From an uncultured Verrucomicrobiales bacterium (GTDB lineage: Bacteria; Verrucomicrobiota; Verrucomicrobiae; Limisphaerales; CANJSG01): DNA of 11,016 nt. Position numbers and translations under genes: made by a program. The stretch covers positions 1-11,016 of the forward strand of contig CAMLMI010000138.1 of NCBI GenBank assembly GCA_946480965.1, in the 5' to 3' direction. Positions within the stretch are counted from its first letter, which is position 1, and each line of letters starts with the position of its first letter. Under the pieces are notes generated by a model, which worked only from the letters and a program-made list of their open reading frames with translations, ran no database searches and had not been told where the DNA came from. Positions 1-7,672 of this stretch are shown here, piece after piece.

Positions 1-244
1 GGCTTCGGACCGGCAAGCATCCGGCCTTGCAGAAAGCCCGTGCTCCGGCCTTTTCGCCGCGCAGTTTGCCGGACAGTTCGAGGGCGGAGCGTGGAAATTC
101 CGAAAAATTCCGCAGCGGCACGTTCCTTGCCTGAAACTCGGCGTCGCCACGGGGAAAGCCGGGCGCTGCCGGGTCCAACGGATGGAACCCGATGGCCCGC
201 CCGGACAGCCACGGAGGCGTTCCTCGGCGACACGACAAACCCGT
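1..244. other. Left-edge region with no supported gene
   Basis: Several frames are open here on both strands, as expected in GC-rich DNA. None gives a recognisable protein, a convincing start with a ribosome binding site, or a family motif. The plus frame of the following small protein is open from base 2, and a minus-strand frame also runs off the left edge, so the end of a neighbouring gene cannot be excluded. I see no RNA gene or strong terminator. Confidence 0.4.
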
Positions 245-439
245 ATGAACTCGGCGCTCGAACTGACCATCGGCCACCTCTATTTCGTGCAACCCGGACC
301 GCCTGAATTCCGCTGGCCACCGGGACTCCGGCCCGAGGCCCAGGTGCAGCTCATCTACCGCAAAGACAACTGGTGCCTCGTGAAGACCTGGCAGGGAAAG
401 GTCTTCAGCGTGCCGGAGGACTGCCTGTCCATCGATTGA
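245..439 (+). CDS. Small hypothetical protein, SH3-like
   Basis: This is a 64-residue protein with no signal peptide or membrane segment. After a short N-terminal part and a Pro-rich stretch (about residues 17-30), residues 31-63 read like a small SH3-type beta barrel. They contain a strand 'VQLIY', then 'DNWCLVKTWQGKVFSVP' and a final 'CLSID', the spacing of a bacterial SH3-like repeat (a W-x-x-V strand, a T-W-x-G turn, then V-P-x-x-x-L). I chose ATG 245 because the fold lies downstream of it and residues from the earlier in-frame ATG at 182 are low-complexity and Arg-rich. No clear Shine-Dalgarno precedes either start. It stands alone, convergent with the oxidoreductase gene downstream. Function is unknown; binding of a protein or nucleic acid would be a guess. 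It could still be a non-coding open frame. Confidence 0.5.
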   Translation: MNSALELTIGHLYFVQPGPPEFRWPPGLRPEAQVQLIYRKDNWCLVKTWQGKVFSVPEDCLSID

Positions 440-563
440 TCGGGCTGGCCCGGAGGGAGGAGAAAACACATCCCGCGTGCAGACAGTTCGGGAAGGTGGC
501 CTAGTCGGGCTGCGCCACGGATCCCTTGGCGATCTCCGCCCTTCGGGCCGCTTTCTTGCAGTT

Positions 564-1976
564 TCAACCGACCGGGTTTGACGTGGCGGCGATGTGCTCG
601 GCCAGTTCCTCCGCCGGATAGGTCCAGATCTCGGCCAGGGTCGGGTGATAGTGGGGGATGGCGGCGAATTGGGCGACAGTCATCCGTGCGGCCATCGCCA
701 CCGCGATCTCGTGGATCAGCTCGCCACCCACCGGACCGACCGCTGCGCCGCCGAGGATTTCGCCGCTCTTCGGATCGGCCAGCAGCTTCACGAAGCCGTG
801 CCTTACCTCCATGATCATCGACTTGCCGTGGTCGTTGAACGGGTAGCTCGCGCTGAGGAATTCCACGCCGCGTTCCTTGGCCGTCTTCTCGGTCAGTCCC
901 ACCGTGCCGACCTGCGGATCGGTGAAGACGACGGACATCAAGAGCCGATAGTCCATCGTCCGTGGGCGGTCCGGATGGACGATGTTGTGCGCCGCCACTT
1001 CTCCCTGCGTGACGGCGAGATGGACGATCTCGTAGGGACTGGCGCAATCGCCCGCCGCGAAGATGTGCCTGGCGCTGGTCCGCATGGCGGCGTCCGTCAC
1101 GAGCTTGCCGGAATCGTCGGTGCCCACTCCGGCGGCGGCCAGATCGAGACCCTGCGTGTTCGGTGAACGGCCGAGGCAGTGAAGAATTTCCTCCGCAGCC
1201 AGCACGACGGTTTGGCCCCGGTGCTCGATGACGACTTCCTTGCCGGAGGCTGTCTTGCGGGCGTCGAGCAGTTTGGTGCCGCACAGGACGTTCATGCCTT
1301 CGTCGCGCAGCGTGGCCTCGACCGCTACGGCGGCGTCCGTATCGAAGTCCTTCAGCAGATGTTCGCTGCGTTGCACCAGGGTCACGGCCACGCCGAAGCG
1401 TTGGAACATCTGCGCGAACTCCACCGCCACCGCGCCGCCGCCCAGCACGATGAGCGATTTGGGCAACGCTTCCAACCGCAGCGCGTCATCGCTCGTCCAA
1501 TAACCGGCCGACTCCAACTGGGGCAGGGGAGGGGTGGAGACTTTGGAGCCGGTCGCGATGACGAAGTGGCTTCCGTGCAGCCGCGTCCCATCCGCCAGTT
1601 CGACCGTGTGGGGATCGACGAAGCGGGCCTTGGCGCGAAAGAGGGTGAAGCGTCCGTCCGTGAGCTGTTTCTGACGATACCCGGCGAAGTCGTCGATCAT
1701 CGTCGCCTTGCGAGCCATGACCGCCCGGAAGTCGAGCCCCGGCCGGGGCACCTCCAGCCCCCAGGTGCTGGCGACCTTGGCCAAATGGAGCACCTCGGCC
1801 GCGTAGAGCAGCGTCTTGGTCGGCATGCAGCCGCGCAGAATACAGAGCCCTCCCAGCTCTTCCGCGCCATCGATCACCGCCACGGATTTTCCGGCAGCAT
1901 GGGCGGTGCGGGCGGCGGCGTAACCGGCCGAGCCGCCACCGAGGACGATCACATCGAACGAAGCGGGCGAACTCAT
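564..1976 (-). CDS. FAD-dependent pyridine nucleotide-disulfide oxidoreductase (class I)
   Basis: This is a 470-residue cytoplasmic flavoprotein of the dihydrolipoamide dehydrogenase / glutathione reductase / mercuric reductase superfamily. It would use NAD(P)H and FAD to reduce a disulfide or a related substrate. Visible in order are: the FAD-binding loop GGGSAG (13-18); the redox-active pair C45-x4-C50; ATGS (141-144); a second dinucleotide loop GGGAVA (179-184); the FAD motif AAGD (307-310); and the dimer-interface motif H444-P-T-x-x-E449, the catalytic His-Glu pair. After the second Rossmann strand comes V-Q-R-S (201-204) rather than the acidic residue usual for NAD-dependent enzymes, which suggests NADPH (inference). 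There is no N-terminal HMA domain and no C-terminal vicinal Cys pair, so it is not a canonical mercuric reductase. No 2-oxoacid dehydrogenase genes are adjacent, so a role as E3 is not supported. ATG 1976 fits the family N-terminus. An in-frame TTG at 2042 would add 22 residues unlike the family. The substrate is unknown. Confidence 0.9.
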   Translation of the reverse strand: MSSPASFDVIVLGGGSAGYAAARTAHAAGKSVAVIDGAEELGGLCILRGCMPTKTLLYAAEVLHLAKVASTWGLEVPRPGLDFRAVMARKATMIDDFAGYRQKQLTDGRFTLFRAKARFVDPHTVELADGTRLHGSHFVIATGSKVSTPPLPQLESAGYWTSDDALRLEALPKSLIVLGGGAVAVEFAQMFQRFGVAVTLVQRSEHLLKDFDTDAAVAVEATLRDEGMNVLCGTKLLDARKTASGKEVVIEHRGQTVVLAAEEILHCLGRSPNTQGLDLAAAGVGTDDSGKLVTDAAMRTSARHIFAAGDCASPYEIVHLAVTQGEVAAHNIVHPDRPRTMDYRLLMSVVFTDPQVGTVGLTEKTAKERGVEFLSASYPFNDHGKSMIMEVRHGFVKLLADPKSGEILGGAAVGPVGGELIHEIAVAMAARMTVAQFAAIPHYHPTLAEIWTYPAEELAEHIAATSNPVG

Positions 1977-2013
1977 GCGCTGGGATGGGTGGAAGATTTC
2001 ATGCAACAAAAAG

Positions 2014-2042
2014 GTTCTAAGCGGGTCGAAGGCTCGGTGCAA
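2014..2042 (-). promoter_or_regulatory. Weak candidate sigma-70-like promoter for the oxidoreductase gene
   Basis: On the minus strand TTGCAC (2042-2037) is followed after exactly 17 nt by TAGAAC (2019-2014). These match 3/6 and 4/6 of the consensus boxes and would place the start about 30 nt before ATG 1976. This is only a motif match in the divergent region and could easily be chance. Confidence 0.2.
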
Positions 2043-2167
2043 ACGACGTTGTCAGAACCGGGCAGGGAACGGAGATGGGGCAGGGGAGCTTTGGCCGTCA
2101 AATTTCCCCTTCCTTCTCGGGGCGTGCTCCCTATCGTGCAGCCCGCACATTTGCCGGAACGAACCGG

Positions 2168-2182
2168 GCCACCTAGGGTGGC
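2168..2182 (+). promoter_or_regulatory. Perfect hairpin in the lepA leader
   Basis: GCCACC-TAG-GGTGGC forms a perfect 6-bp stem with a 3-nt loop, ending 26 nt before the lepA ATG. No T-run follows, so it is not an intrinsic terminator. It could be a leader structure affecting translation, or an operator-like palindrome (it contains CCTAGG). No function can be shown from sequence alone. Confidence 0.35.
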
Positions 2183-2208
2183 GCGGCGTTTAGGCGACAG
2201 TTGACCGC

Positions 2209-3999
2209 ATGGACCCGAAGCACATCAGAAATTTCAGCATCATCGCCCACATCGACCATGGGAAGACGACGCTCTCCGACCGCCTGCTCCAGAACACCGG
2301 CACGGTGGAGGACCGCAATCTCGAGGAACAGCACCTCGACGGCATGGACCTGGAGAAGGAGCGCGGCATCACCATCAAGGCCCATCCGGTCACGATGTAT
2401 TACACCGCCAAGAACGGCGAACGCTACGAGCTGAACCTGATCGATACCCCGGGCCACGTCGATTTCGCCTACGAGGTTTCCCGCAGCTTGAGCGCGTGCG
2501 AGGGCGCGCTGCTCATCGTGGATGCCGCCCAAGGCGTCGAAGCCCAGACCGTCGCGAACGTCCATCTCGCGATGAAGCAGGGGCTGACGATCATTCCCGT
2601 CATCAACAAGATCGACCTGCCGCACGCCAACATCCCGATGGCCAAGCAGCAGTTGGAGGACATCCTCGCCATCTCCGGGGACGAGGCGATCCTGGCCAGC
2701 GCCAAGGAAGGCATCGGCATTTCCGACATCCTCGAAGGCATCGTCCATCGCGTCCCGGCTCCGAAGCCGACCGATGTCCCGTCGCTCCAGGCGCTGATCT
2801 TCGACAGCTACTTCGACACCTACAAAGGCGTGGTCATTCTCGTCCGCGTCACCAACGGCGAGCTCAAGGCCGGCACGCAGGTGAAGCTGTTGCACTCCGG
2901 CAAGACCGTCGAAGTGAAGGAGGTCGGCTCCTTCAATCCCAAGCCCTTCGTCCGCGACGTCCTGACCGCCGGCGAGACCGGCTACATCACCGCGAACATC
3001 AAGACGCCGCGCGAGGTGAAGGTCGGCGACACGCTGACCGATCCCCGGAATCCGGCGCCCGAACTGCCCGGCTTCCAAGAGATCCATCCGATGGTCTTCA
3101 GCGGCATCTACCCGATCAACACGGCCGATTACGAAGGCCTCAAGGTCGCCATCGCCAAGCTCCAGTTGAACGACTCCGCTCTGACCTTCGCCACGGAAAG
3201 CTCGGCCGCTCTCGGCTTCGGCTTCCGCTGCGGGTTCCTCGGATTGCTCCACATGGAGATCGTGCAGGAACGTCTGCGTCGCGAATTCGACATGGACATC
3301 ATCGCGACCTATCCGAGCGTCGTGTATCAGGTGCGGATGACGGACGGCACGGAGAAGGAGGTGGACAACCCCGCCTTCATGCCGGACGTGACCTACATCG
3401 ACGAGATCCGCGAGCCGATGGTGAAGGCCTTCGTCATGGTGCCGAACGAGAACATCGGCGACATGATGAACCTCATCTCCGAAAAGCGCGGCGAGGTGGA
3501 CCACACCGAGACCCTCGACGCCAAGCGCGTCATGCTGACCGCGAAGATCCCGCTGAACGAGATCCTCATCGACTTCCACGACCGCATCAAATCCATCACC
3601 CGCGGCTACGGCTCGATGGACTACGAGCACGACGTCTATGTCGCCAGCGACATGGTGAAGCTCGACATCCTCGTGAACGGCGAGGTCATGGAAGCCTTCT
3701 CCGCGCTCGTCCACCGCAGCAAGGCGGAGACCCGGGGACGCGCCTTGGCCGCAAAGCTCAAGGACGTCATTCCGAAACAGCAGTATCAGGTCGCCATCCA
3801 GGCCGCGATCGGCGGCAAGGTCGTCGCCCGCGAGACGTTGAGCGCCATGCGCAAGGACGTGACCGCGAAGTGCTACGGCGGCGACATCTCCCGCAAACGC
3901 AAGCTGCTGGAGAAGCAGAAGGAAGGCAAAAAGCGGATGAAGTCCATCGGCTCCGTGAACATCCCGCAGGAAGCCTTCATCGAAGTCCTCAAGAGCTGA
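2209..3999 (+). CDS. lepA: Elongation factor 4 (LepA), ribosome-associated GTPase
   Basis: This is a 596-residue translational GTPase, the usual length for LepA (E. coli, 599). In the family it binds the ribosome in an EF-G-like way and has been linked to back-translocation and to ribosome assembly or initiation. The GTPase domain is complete: G1 AHIDHGKT (13-20), the switch I motif RGITIK (52-57), G3 DTPGH (79-83, H83 being the expected catalytic His), G4 NKID (133-136) and G5 SAK (164-166). Domain II follows, then the elongation-factor C-terminal domains. The Lys/Arg-rich LepA-specific C-terminal end is present (CYGGDISRKRKLLEKQ, then KEGKKRMKS). ATG 2209 matches the family N-terminus; the ribosome binding site before it is weak. 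It lies 19 nt upstream of lepB, as in the E. coli lepA-lepB operon. No truncation or frameshift is seen. Confidence 0.98.
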   Translation: MDPKHIRNFSIIAHIDHGKTTLSDRLLQNTGTVEDRNLEEQHLDGMDLEKERGITIKAHPVTMYYTAKNGERYELNLIDTPGHVDFAYEVSRSLSACEGALLIVDAAQGVEAQTVANVHLAMKQGLTIIPVINKIDLPHANIPMAKQQLEDILAISGDEAILASAKEGIGISDILEGIVHRVPAPKPTDVPSLQALIFDSYFDTYKGVVILVRVTNGELKAGTQVKLLHSGKTVEVKEVGSFNPKPFVRDVLTAGETGYITANIKTPREVKVGDTLTDPRNPAPELPGFQEIHPMVFSGIYPINTADYEGLKVAIAKLQLNDSALTFATESSAALGFGFRCGFLGLLHMEIVQERLRREFDMDIIATYPSVVYQVRMTDGTEKEVDNPAFMPDVTYIDEIREPMVKAFVMVPNENIGDMMNLISEKRGEVDHTETLDAKRVMLTAKIPLNEILIDFHDRIKSITRGYGSMDYEHDVYVASDMVKLDILVNGEVMEAFSALVHRSKAETRGRALAAKLKDVIPKQQYQVAIQAAIGGKVVARETLSAMRKDVTAKCYGGDISRKRKLLEKQKEGKKRMKSIGSVNIPQEAFIEVLKS

Positions 4000-4018
4000 C
4001 CCCGCTCGCCCCAAGCCC

Positions 4019-5200
4019 ATGACGCTGCGCTGGTTTTTCTCCAAGTCGATCCGTGAAGCCACCGACCTGTGCAAACAGGCGCGGAAGATCCTCAATCACC
4101 AGCGCGACATCCTGAGCCCGCAGGCATTGGAGAATGTCACCAAGGCGATCGAGGAAGCGGAGCAGGGGATCAAGCAGGCACTGCCCCCTGCTCTTTTGGC
4201 GGACAAAATGGATGCCCTCAAGGCGGCCGCCGACAAGTGGTTCAAGCCCTATCGCAGCCCGGGCATCCGCGAAAACGTGGAGGTGTTCCTCGTGGTCGTG
4301 GCCGTCGCGATGGCCTTCCGCACCTTTATCCTCCAGCCCTTCAAGATCCCGACCGGTTCGATGCAGCCGACGCTTTATGGCGTCACCGTCGAAGATTACG
4401 CCCATCCGGCGATCCAGCCGCTCCCGGGATTGGCCACGCGGATCTACCAAGGAATCGTGGGCGGCATCTTTTATCATGATGCCGTGGCGGAAGCAGACGG
4501 CCAACTGTTGGACGTTTCGCCACCGATCAAGTTTCTTGGCCTCTTCAGCCGCTCTGAGCTGACCGTCCAGTATGCGGGACGCGGTCGGCCCGAGAAGGTC
4601 AAGCTGTGGTTCACCCCGGCGGATGGACTGGTGGGCAAATTGAACTTCGAAGCCCACCGTTTTTTCCGCAAAGGCGAGCCCATCATCCGCTTCCAGGAAA
4701 CCTCCGGCGACCATCTCTTCGTGGACCGGGTGACCTACAACTTCCGCAAACCGGCCCGAGGCGACATCATCGTCTTCGCCACCAAAGGCACGGCCATCCG
4801 TGAGCAGGACCAGTTCTACATCAAACGCCTCGTGGCTTTGCCCAACGAGACCGTCAGTATCGGAGACGACGCCCATTTGGTCATTGATGGACGTCGCTTG
4901 GATGCAAGTGAGCCTGGATTCGAGAATGTCTATACCATCGGTTCTGGCTTCGGACCTTGGCGCTACCAAGGACATTTGAACGGACGGAAGATGCCCGGCG
5001 TGGATTGGTTTCCCGATGCCGAAAAGAAGCAGCCACTCGCTTCGGACCAGTTCTTTGCGATGGGCGACAACACCGCCCACAGCTCCGACTCCCGCATGTG
5101 GGGGCCTGTGCCGACCCAAAACGTCATCGGCAAGTCGTTCTTCGTCTATTGGCCCATCATCAACCGCGACGGCCATCGTTGGGGTTGGGCCCATCGCTGA
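4019..5200 (+). CDS. lepB: Signal peptidase I (LepB), enlarged form
   Basis: This is a 393-residue membrane serine protease with a Ser-Lys dyad that removes signal peptides from exported proteins at the outer face of the cytoplasmic membrane. Residues 1-80 are a charged, probably helical N-terminal extension. One transmembrane segment (about 86-104) leads into box B P-T-G-S114-M-Q-P-T-L with the catalytic Ser114. Box C is R247-G-D-I-I-V-F, box D is Y-I-K269-R-L-V-A-L-P with the general-base Lys269, and box E is G349-D-N...S356-D-S-R. The Ser-to-Lys distance is 155 residues against 55 in E. coli LepB (S90/K145), so about 100 residues are inserted (roughly 121-225). All catalytic boxes are intact, so activity is expected. 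ATG 4019 begins 19 nt after the lepA stop with no clear Shine-Dalgarno, consistent with co-transcription. LepB-family identity is firm; the role of the extra segments is unknown. Confidence 0.95.
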   Translation: MTLRWFFSKSIREATDLCKQARKILNHQRDILSPQALENVTKAIEEAEQGIKQALPPALLADKMDALKAAADKWFKPYRSPGIRENVEVFLVVVAVAMAFRTFILQPFKIPTGSMQPTLYGVTVEDYAHPAIQPLPGLATRIYQGIVGGIFYHDAVAEADGQLLDVSPPIKFLGLFSRSELTVQYAGRGRPEKVKLWFTPADGLVGKLNFEAHRFFRKGEPIIRFQETSGDHLFVDRVTYNFRKPARGDIIVFATKGTAIREQDQFYIKRLVALPNETVSIGDDAHLVIDGRRLDASEPGFENVYTIGSGFGPWRYQGHLNGRKMPGVDWFPDAEKKQPLASDQFFAMGDNTAHSSDSRMWGPVPTQNVIGKSFFVYWPIINRDGHRWGWAHR

Positions 5201-5280
5201 AGATTTCAGAACCAATCGCGAAACCCGACCGACAACTCCGCCGTCACTCAAAAATTGCCCAACAATCAATCCACAATGTT

Positions 5281-5289
5281 TGTTATATT
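5281..5289 (+). promoter_or_regulatory. Extended -10 promoter candidate for the two-component operon
   Basis: The sequence TG-T-TATATT matches the extended -10 element (TGnTATAAT, 5/6 in the hexamer). It sits in a short A+T-rich island (about 5248-5300) that stands out from its GC-rich surroundings. Transcription would start near 5296, giving a leader of about 80 nt before the response regulator. No good -35 box lies at 17 nt, which extended -10 promoters often lack. Confidence 0.45.
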
Positions 5290-5298
5290 CACTATTTA

Positions 5299-5330
5299 TC
5301 GGCTTCGTTCAGGATCGGCTTTGCTCTGAG
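5299..5330 (+). promoter_or_regulatory. Tandem 16-bp imperfect direct repeat, possible response-regulator operator
   Basis: TCGGCTTCGTTCAGGA (5299-5314) is followed immediately by TCGGCTTTGCTCTGAG (5315-5330), identical at 11 of 16 positions including the first seven. OmpR-family regulators commonly bind tandem direct repeats and often regulate their own operon. This one lies just downstream of the candidate -10 box. The similarity is modest, so chance is possible. Confidence 0.25.
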
Positions 5331-5376
5331 CTGTGCCGTTGCGCTTGGGGCCAACTCGGTCAAAGGTCTCCCCCGA

Positions 5377-6045
5377 ATGCGCGTCCTTGTCGTCGAAGAC
5401 GATCCGAAAATCGCCTCGTTCATCGTGAACGGGCTGAAGCAGGCCGGGTTCGCCGTGGATCACTGTAGCGACGGCGACCAAGGATTGGTCATGGCCCGAT
5501 CGGTTTCGTATGATGCGGCGGTGCTGGATCTGATGCTGCCGAAGCTCGACGGATTGTCGCTGCTCAAGCGTCTGCGGGCCGATGCCAGCAAGCTACCGGT
5601 CTTGATCCTCAGCGCCAAGGCTTCCGTGGATGACCGGGTCCAAGGCCTCCAGGCCGGCGGCGACGACTATCTGACCAAGCCCTTTGCGTTTTCGGAGCTG
5701 CTCGCCCGGCTTCAGGCTTTGATCCGGCGTTCGTCCCGCACTCCGGAGCCCACGAGCTTGTCGGCCGGCGATCTGACCTTGGATCTCCTTCAACGCGAGG
5801 TGCGGCGTGGAGGCCAGAAGATCGAGCTGCAACCGCGAGAATTCTCCCTGCTGGAATACCTGCTCCGTCACGCTGGCCGACCCGTGACCAAGACCATGAT
5901 CCTGGAGCACGTTTACGACTATAGCTTCGATCCGCAGACGAACGTGGTCGATGTGCTCGTGCATCGGCTCCGGGCCAAGCTGGGCAAGGAGAACAATCCC
6001 ATCCAGACCCTGCGCGGAGTCGGCTATGTCCTCAAACCCGCTTGA
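5377..6045 (+). CDS. OmpR/PhoB-family response regulator
   Basis: This is a 222-residue cytoplasmic DNA-binding response regulator. The receiver domain (1 to about 118) shows the acidic cluster E7-D8-D9, phospho-acceptor D51 (in AVLDLMLP), the switch Ser S79, and K101 in the conserved KPF. The C-terminal winged-helix domain (about 128-220) has the family pattern: R-E-F-S-L-L-E-Y-L, then [12 protein letters not shown], ending R-G-V-G-Y-V-L. It most resembles the CusR/CopR-type branch, but that branch contains many non-metal regulators. ATG 5377 begins exactly at the domain start, with AAAGG 10 nt upstream. The open frame extends further upstream but overlaps lepB in another frame, which rules out an earlier start. 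The kinase gene overlaps its last 20 nt, so the two are translationally coupled. Target genes cannot be told from the neighbours. Confidence 0.95.
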   Translation: MRVLVVEDDPKIASFIVNGLKQAGFAVDHCSDGDQGLVMARSVSYDAAVLDLMLPKLDGLSLLKRLRADASKLPVLILSAKASVDDRVQGLQAGGDDYLTKPFAFSELLARLQALIRRSSRTPEPTSLSAGDLTLDLLQREVRRGGQKIELQPREFSLLEYLLRHAGRPVTKTMILEHVYDYSFDPQTNVVDVLVHRLRAKLGKENNPIQTLRGVGYVLKPA

Positions 6046-7435
6046 ACAGCTACGCCGCCGCGTCGCCGTCCGCATGGCCGCGTGGTTCGCCGTGCTGTTC
6101 GCGTTCGGAAGTCTCGCGATCTATGCGCTGACCTACTGGATGTTCGTGTCGGCGGTGGAATCGAAGGATCAGGAGATCTTGGAGAACCGGTTCCGGGAAT
6201 ATGCCGGCATCTACCAGAGCGGCGGCCCCGTGGCCTTGCAGCGCTGGCTCAACAGCACGGAGGAACCCCGCAATGGCCAGCTCTTCTTCGTGCGCTTGAT
6301 CAACCCCTCGCGGACCGTCGTCTTCCAGCGCATTCCCCAGGACTGGGTGGGCTTTCCGGAGACGAACCATCTGGGCAATCGGACTCTTGGACAGCGCGGC
6401 GTCATCCGCATTCCCCGCGATGCAGAGCGCGACTTTTCGCTAATGCGAGCGGAATTGCCCGACGGTGCCTTGCTGGAACTGGGCCGCAGCGCCAATAGCT
6501 GGGAGACGCTGGTGACCCCGTTTCGCCGGAGCTTGTTCGGCATCGTCTTCGGAGTGTTGTTCGTCGGTGTGGTCAGCGGCGCGCTTTTCGCCCATCGCGC
6601 CATGCGGCCGGTGCGGCAGATCGTGGACACGGCGCGCTCCATCATCCGCACCGGTCGGCTCGACGAGCGGGTGCCGACCAACGGCGACGACGACGACCTG
6701 ACCGAGCTTTCGCACCTGATCAACACCGTGCTCGACCGCAACCAGTCGCTCATCCGCTCGATGCGCGACTCGCTCGACAACGTCGCGCACGACCTTCGCA
6801 CCCCCCTCACCCGTCTCCGTGGGAATGCCGAAGCCGCGTTGCGCAACGAGGCGGACCCGGCGCAGATCCAGGAAGCGTTGGCCGATTGCGTGGAGGAATC
6901 CGACCGCGTGCTCAGCATGTTGAAGACGCTGATGGACGTGTCCGAAGCCGAGGCCGGCATGATGAAGCTGCAACGCTCCGACGTGGACCTGGCCCGGCTC
7001 GCGCGCGAAGTAGCGGAGGTCTTCGAGTTCGTGGCCGAAGAGAAAAACGTGGCCGTGACCGTGGAGGCGGACAGTCCTTTCCACGCCAGCGTGGACGAGA
7101 ACCGTATGCGGCAGGTCTTCGCCAACCTGCTGGACAACGCCATCAAGTATAACCGCGGCGGGGGTTCGGTTCGGGTGAGCTTTGAGATCCTCGGTCCCCT
7201 GCTCCAGACGCGCTTTCGCGACACCGGCTGTGGCATTCCCGTCGAGGAACAAAGCCGCATCTGGGAACGGCTTTTCCGGGGAGATCGCAGCCGCTCGCAG
7301 CGCGGACTCGGGTTGGGCTTGAGCCTGGTCAAGGCCGTGGTCGAAGCCCACGGCGGCAGTGTCGCGGTGACGAGCCACGGCGGCGATGGCTCGGAATTCA
7401 CCGTCACCTTGCCGGTCCGTGCGCCGGAGATGTAG
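6026..7435 (+). CDS. HAMP-domain sensor histidine kinase
   Basis: This is a 469-residue inner-membrane sensor kinase, the partner of the overlapping regulator. Transmembrane segments lie at about 18-42 and 168-190, enclosing a periplasmic sensor region of roughly 125 residues. A HAMP linker follows (about 187-240). The catalytic part is complete: the H-box with phospho-acceptor H255 ([14 protein letters not shown]), the N-box N-L-L-D-N-A-I-K-Y (367-375), the G1 box D-T-G-C-G-I-P (399-405), the F-box W-E-R-L-F-R-G (413-419), and the G2 box R-G-L-G-L-G-L-S (426-433). ATG 6026 has GGAG six nt upstream, a good site inside the regulator's 3' end. The architecture resembles CusS-type kinases, but the sensor region has a single His (115) and no Cys or Met cluster, so metal sensing is not supported. 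The signal is unknown. Confidence 0.95.
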   Translation: MSSNPLEQLRRRVAVRMAAWFAVLFAFGSLAIYALTYWMFVSAVESKDQEILENRFREYAGIYQSGGPVALQRWLNSTEEPRNGQLFFVRLINPSRTVVFQRIPQDWVGFPETNHLGNRTLGQRGVIRIPRDAERDFSLMRAELPDGALLELGRSANSWETLVTPFRRSLFGIVFGVLFVGVVSGALFAHRAMRPVRQIVDTARSIIRTGRLDERVPTNGDDDDLTELSHLINTVLDRNQSLIRSMRDSLDNVAHDLRTPLTRLRGNAEAALRNEADPAQIQEALADCVEESDRVLSMLKTLMDVSEAEAGMMKLQRSDVDLARLAREVAEVFEFVAEEKNVAVTVEADSPFHASVDENRMRQVFANLLDNAIKYNRGGGSVRVSFEILGPLLQTRFRDTGCGIPVEEQSRIWERLFRGDRSRSQRGLGLGLSLVKAVVEAHGGSVAVTSHGGDGSEFTVTLPVRAPEM

Positions 7436-7469
7436 CCGAAGCGTGACATCCCCGTAAAAAACTCGGCTG

Positions 7470-7508
7470 CAACAAGGTCCGGGCTTGTCGAGCATCGAGG
7501 ACTTGTTG
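7470..7508 (+). repeat. Bulged inverted repeat downstream of the kinase gene
   Basis: CAACAAGGTCC (7470-7480) pairs with GGACTTGTTG (7499-7508) to give a 10-bp stem with one bulged G and an 18-nt loop, which itself contains TCGA-GCA-TCGA. No T-run follows on the plus strand, so it is not a textbook terminator. It may protect the 3' end of the mRNA. Confidence 0.4.
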
Positions 7509-7566
7509 GAAGTTGGCCACGGCTGCGCGCCACCCTTGGCCGTAGTCGTTCCGTAACCAAACAGTT

Positions 7567-7621
7567 GGGAGGAGGAAACCACCGGGCCGGTGTTGACGTG
7601 TCCCGATCAGGGCCTCCTCCC
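7567..7621. repeat. Long inverted repeat with two nested hairpins
   Basis: GGGAGGAGG (7567-7575) and CCTCCTCCC (7613-7621) form a perfect 9-bp outer stem around 37 nt. Inside are CACCGG-G-CCGGTG (7580-7592) and CCC-GATCA-GGG (about 7602-7612), so the RNA of either strand could fold as a three-way junction. It lies between two convergent operons and might take part in termination. I do not recognise it as a known riboswitch or ncRNA family. Confidence 0.4.
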
Positions 7622-7649
7622 TTTCCCCGGCGCGAAACTCCCCTGCCCC

Positions 7650-7672
7650 TTCGGCGCAAAGGCCGAACTTTT
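7650..7672 (+). terminator. Candidate intrinsic terminator at the convergent junction
   Basis: TTCGGC-GCAAAG-GCCGAA (7650-7667) is a perfect 6-bp stem with a 6-nt loop, followed on the plus strand by CTTTT. It could end transcription of the kinase operon, although it lies 214 nt past that stop codon. On the minus strand the same hairpin begins 3 nt past the QueD-like stop but lacks a T-run. Confidence 0.5.

Noticed and set aside
524..535. 12-base match CCTTGGCGATCT shared with 10955-10966
   Set aside because: Several shared 12-mers are expected by chance in 11 kb of GC-rich DNA when both strands are compared.
513..548. Short hairpins (513-531 and 538-548) between the small gene and the oxidoreductase as a terminator
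   Set aside because: Stems are only 4-5 bp and no T-run follows on the strand that would need it.
564..1976. Mercuric reductase (merA)
   Set aside because: It lacks the C-terminal vicinal Cys pair and the HMA domain, and no other mer genes are nearby.
1977..2042. Upstream TTG start adding 22 residues to the oxidoreductase
   Set aside because: There is no Shine-Dalgarno, and the added residues do not match the family N-terminus, which begins just before the FAD-binding strand at ATG 1976.
2173..4095. A 640-codon open frame on the minus strand across lepA
   Set aside because: It is the shadow of a highly GC-biased gene. LepA has all its motifs on the plus strand, and the antisense product shows no recognisable domain and an odd His/Asp/Val-rich composition.
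3989..5269. Long minus-strand open frame opposite lepB
   Set aside because: It overlaps a complete signal peptidase gene with all catalytic boxes and has no family features of its own.
5377..7435. Copper/silver-sensing CusRS system
   Set aside because: The resemblance is general to the subfamily. The sensor region lacks a Cys, Met or His cluster and no metal efflux genes are adjacent.
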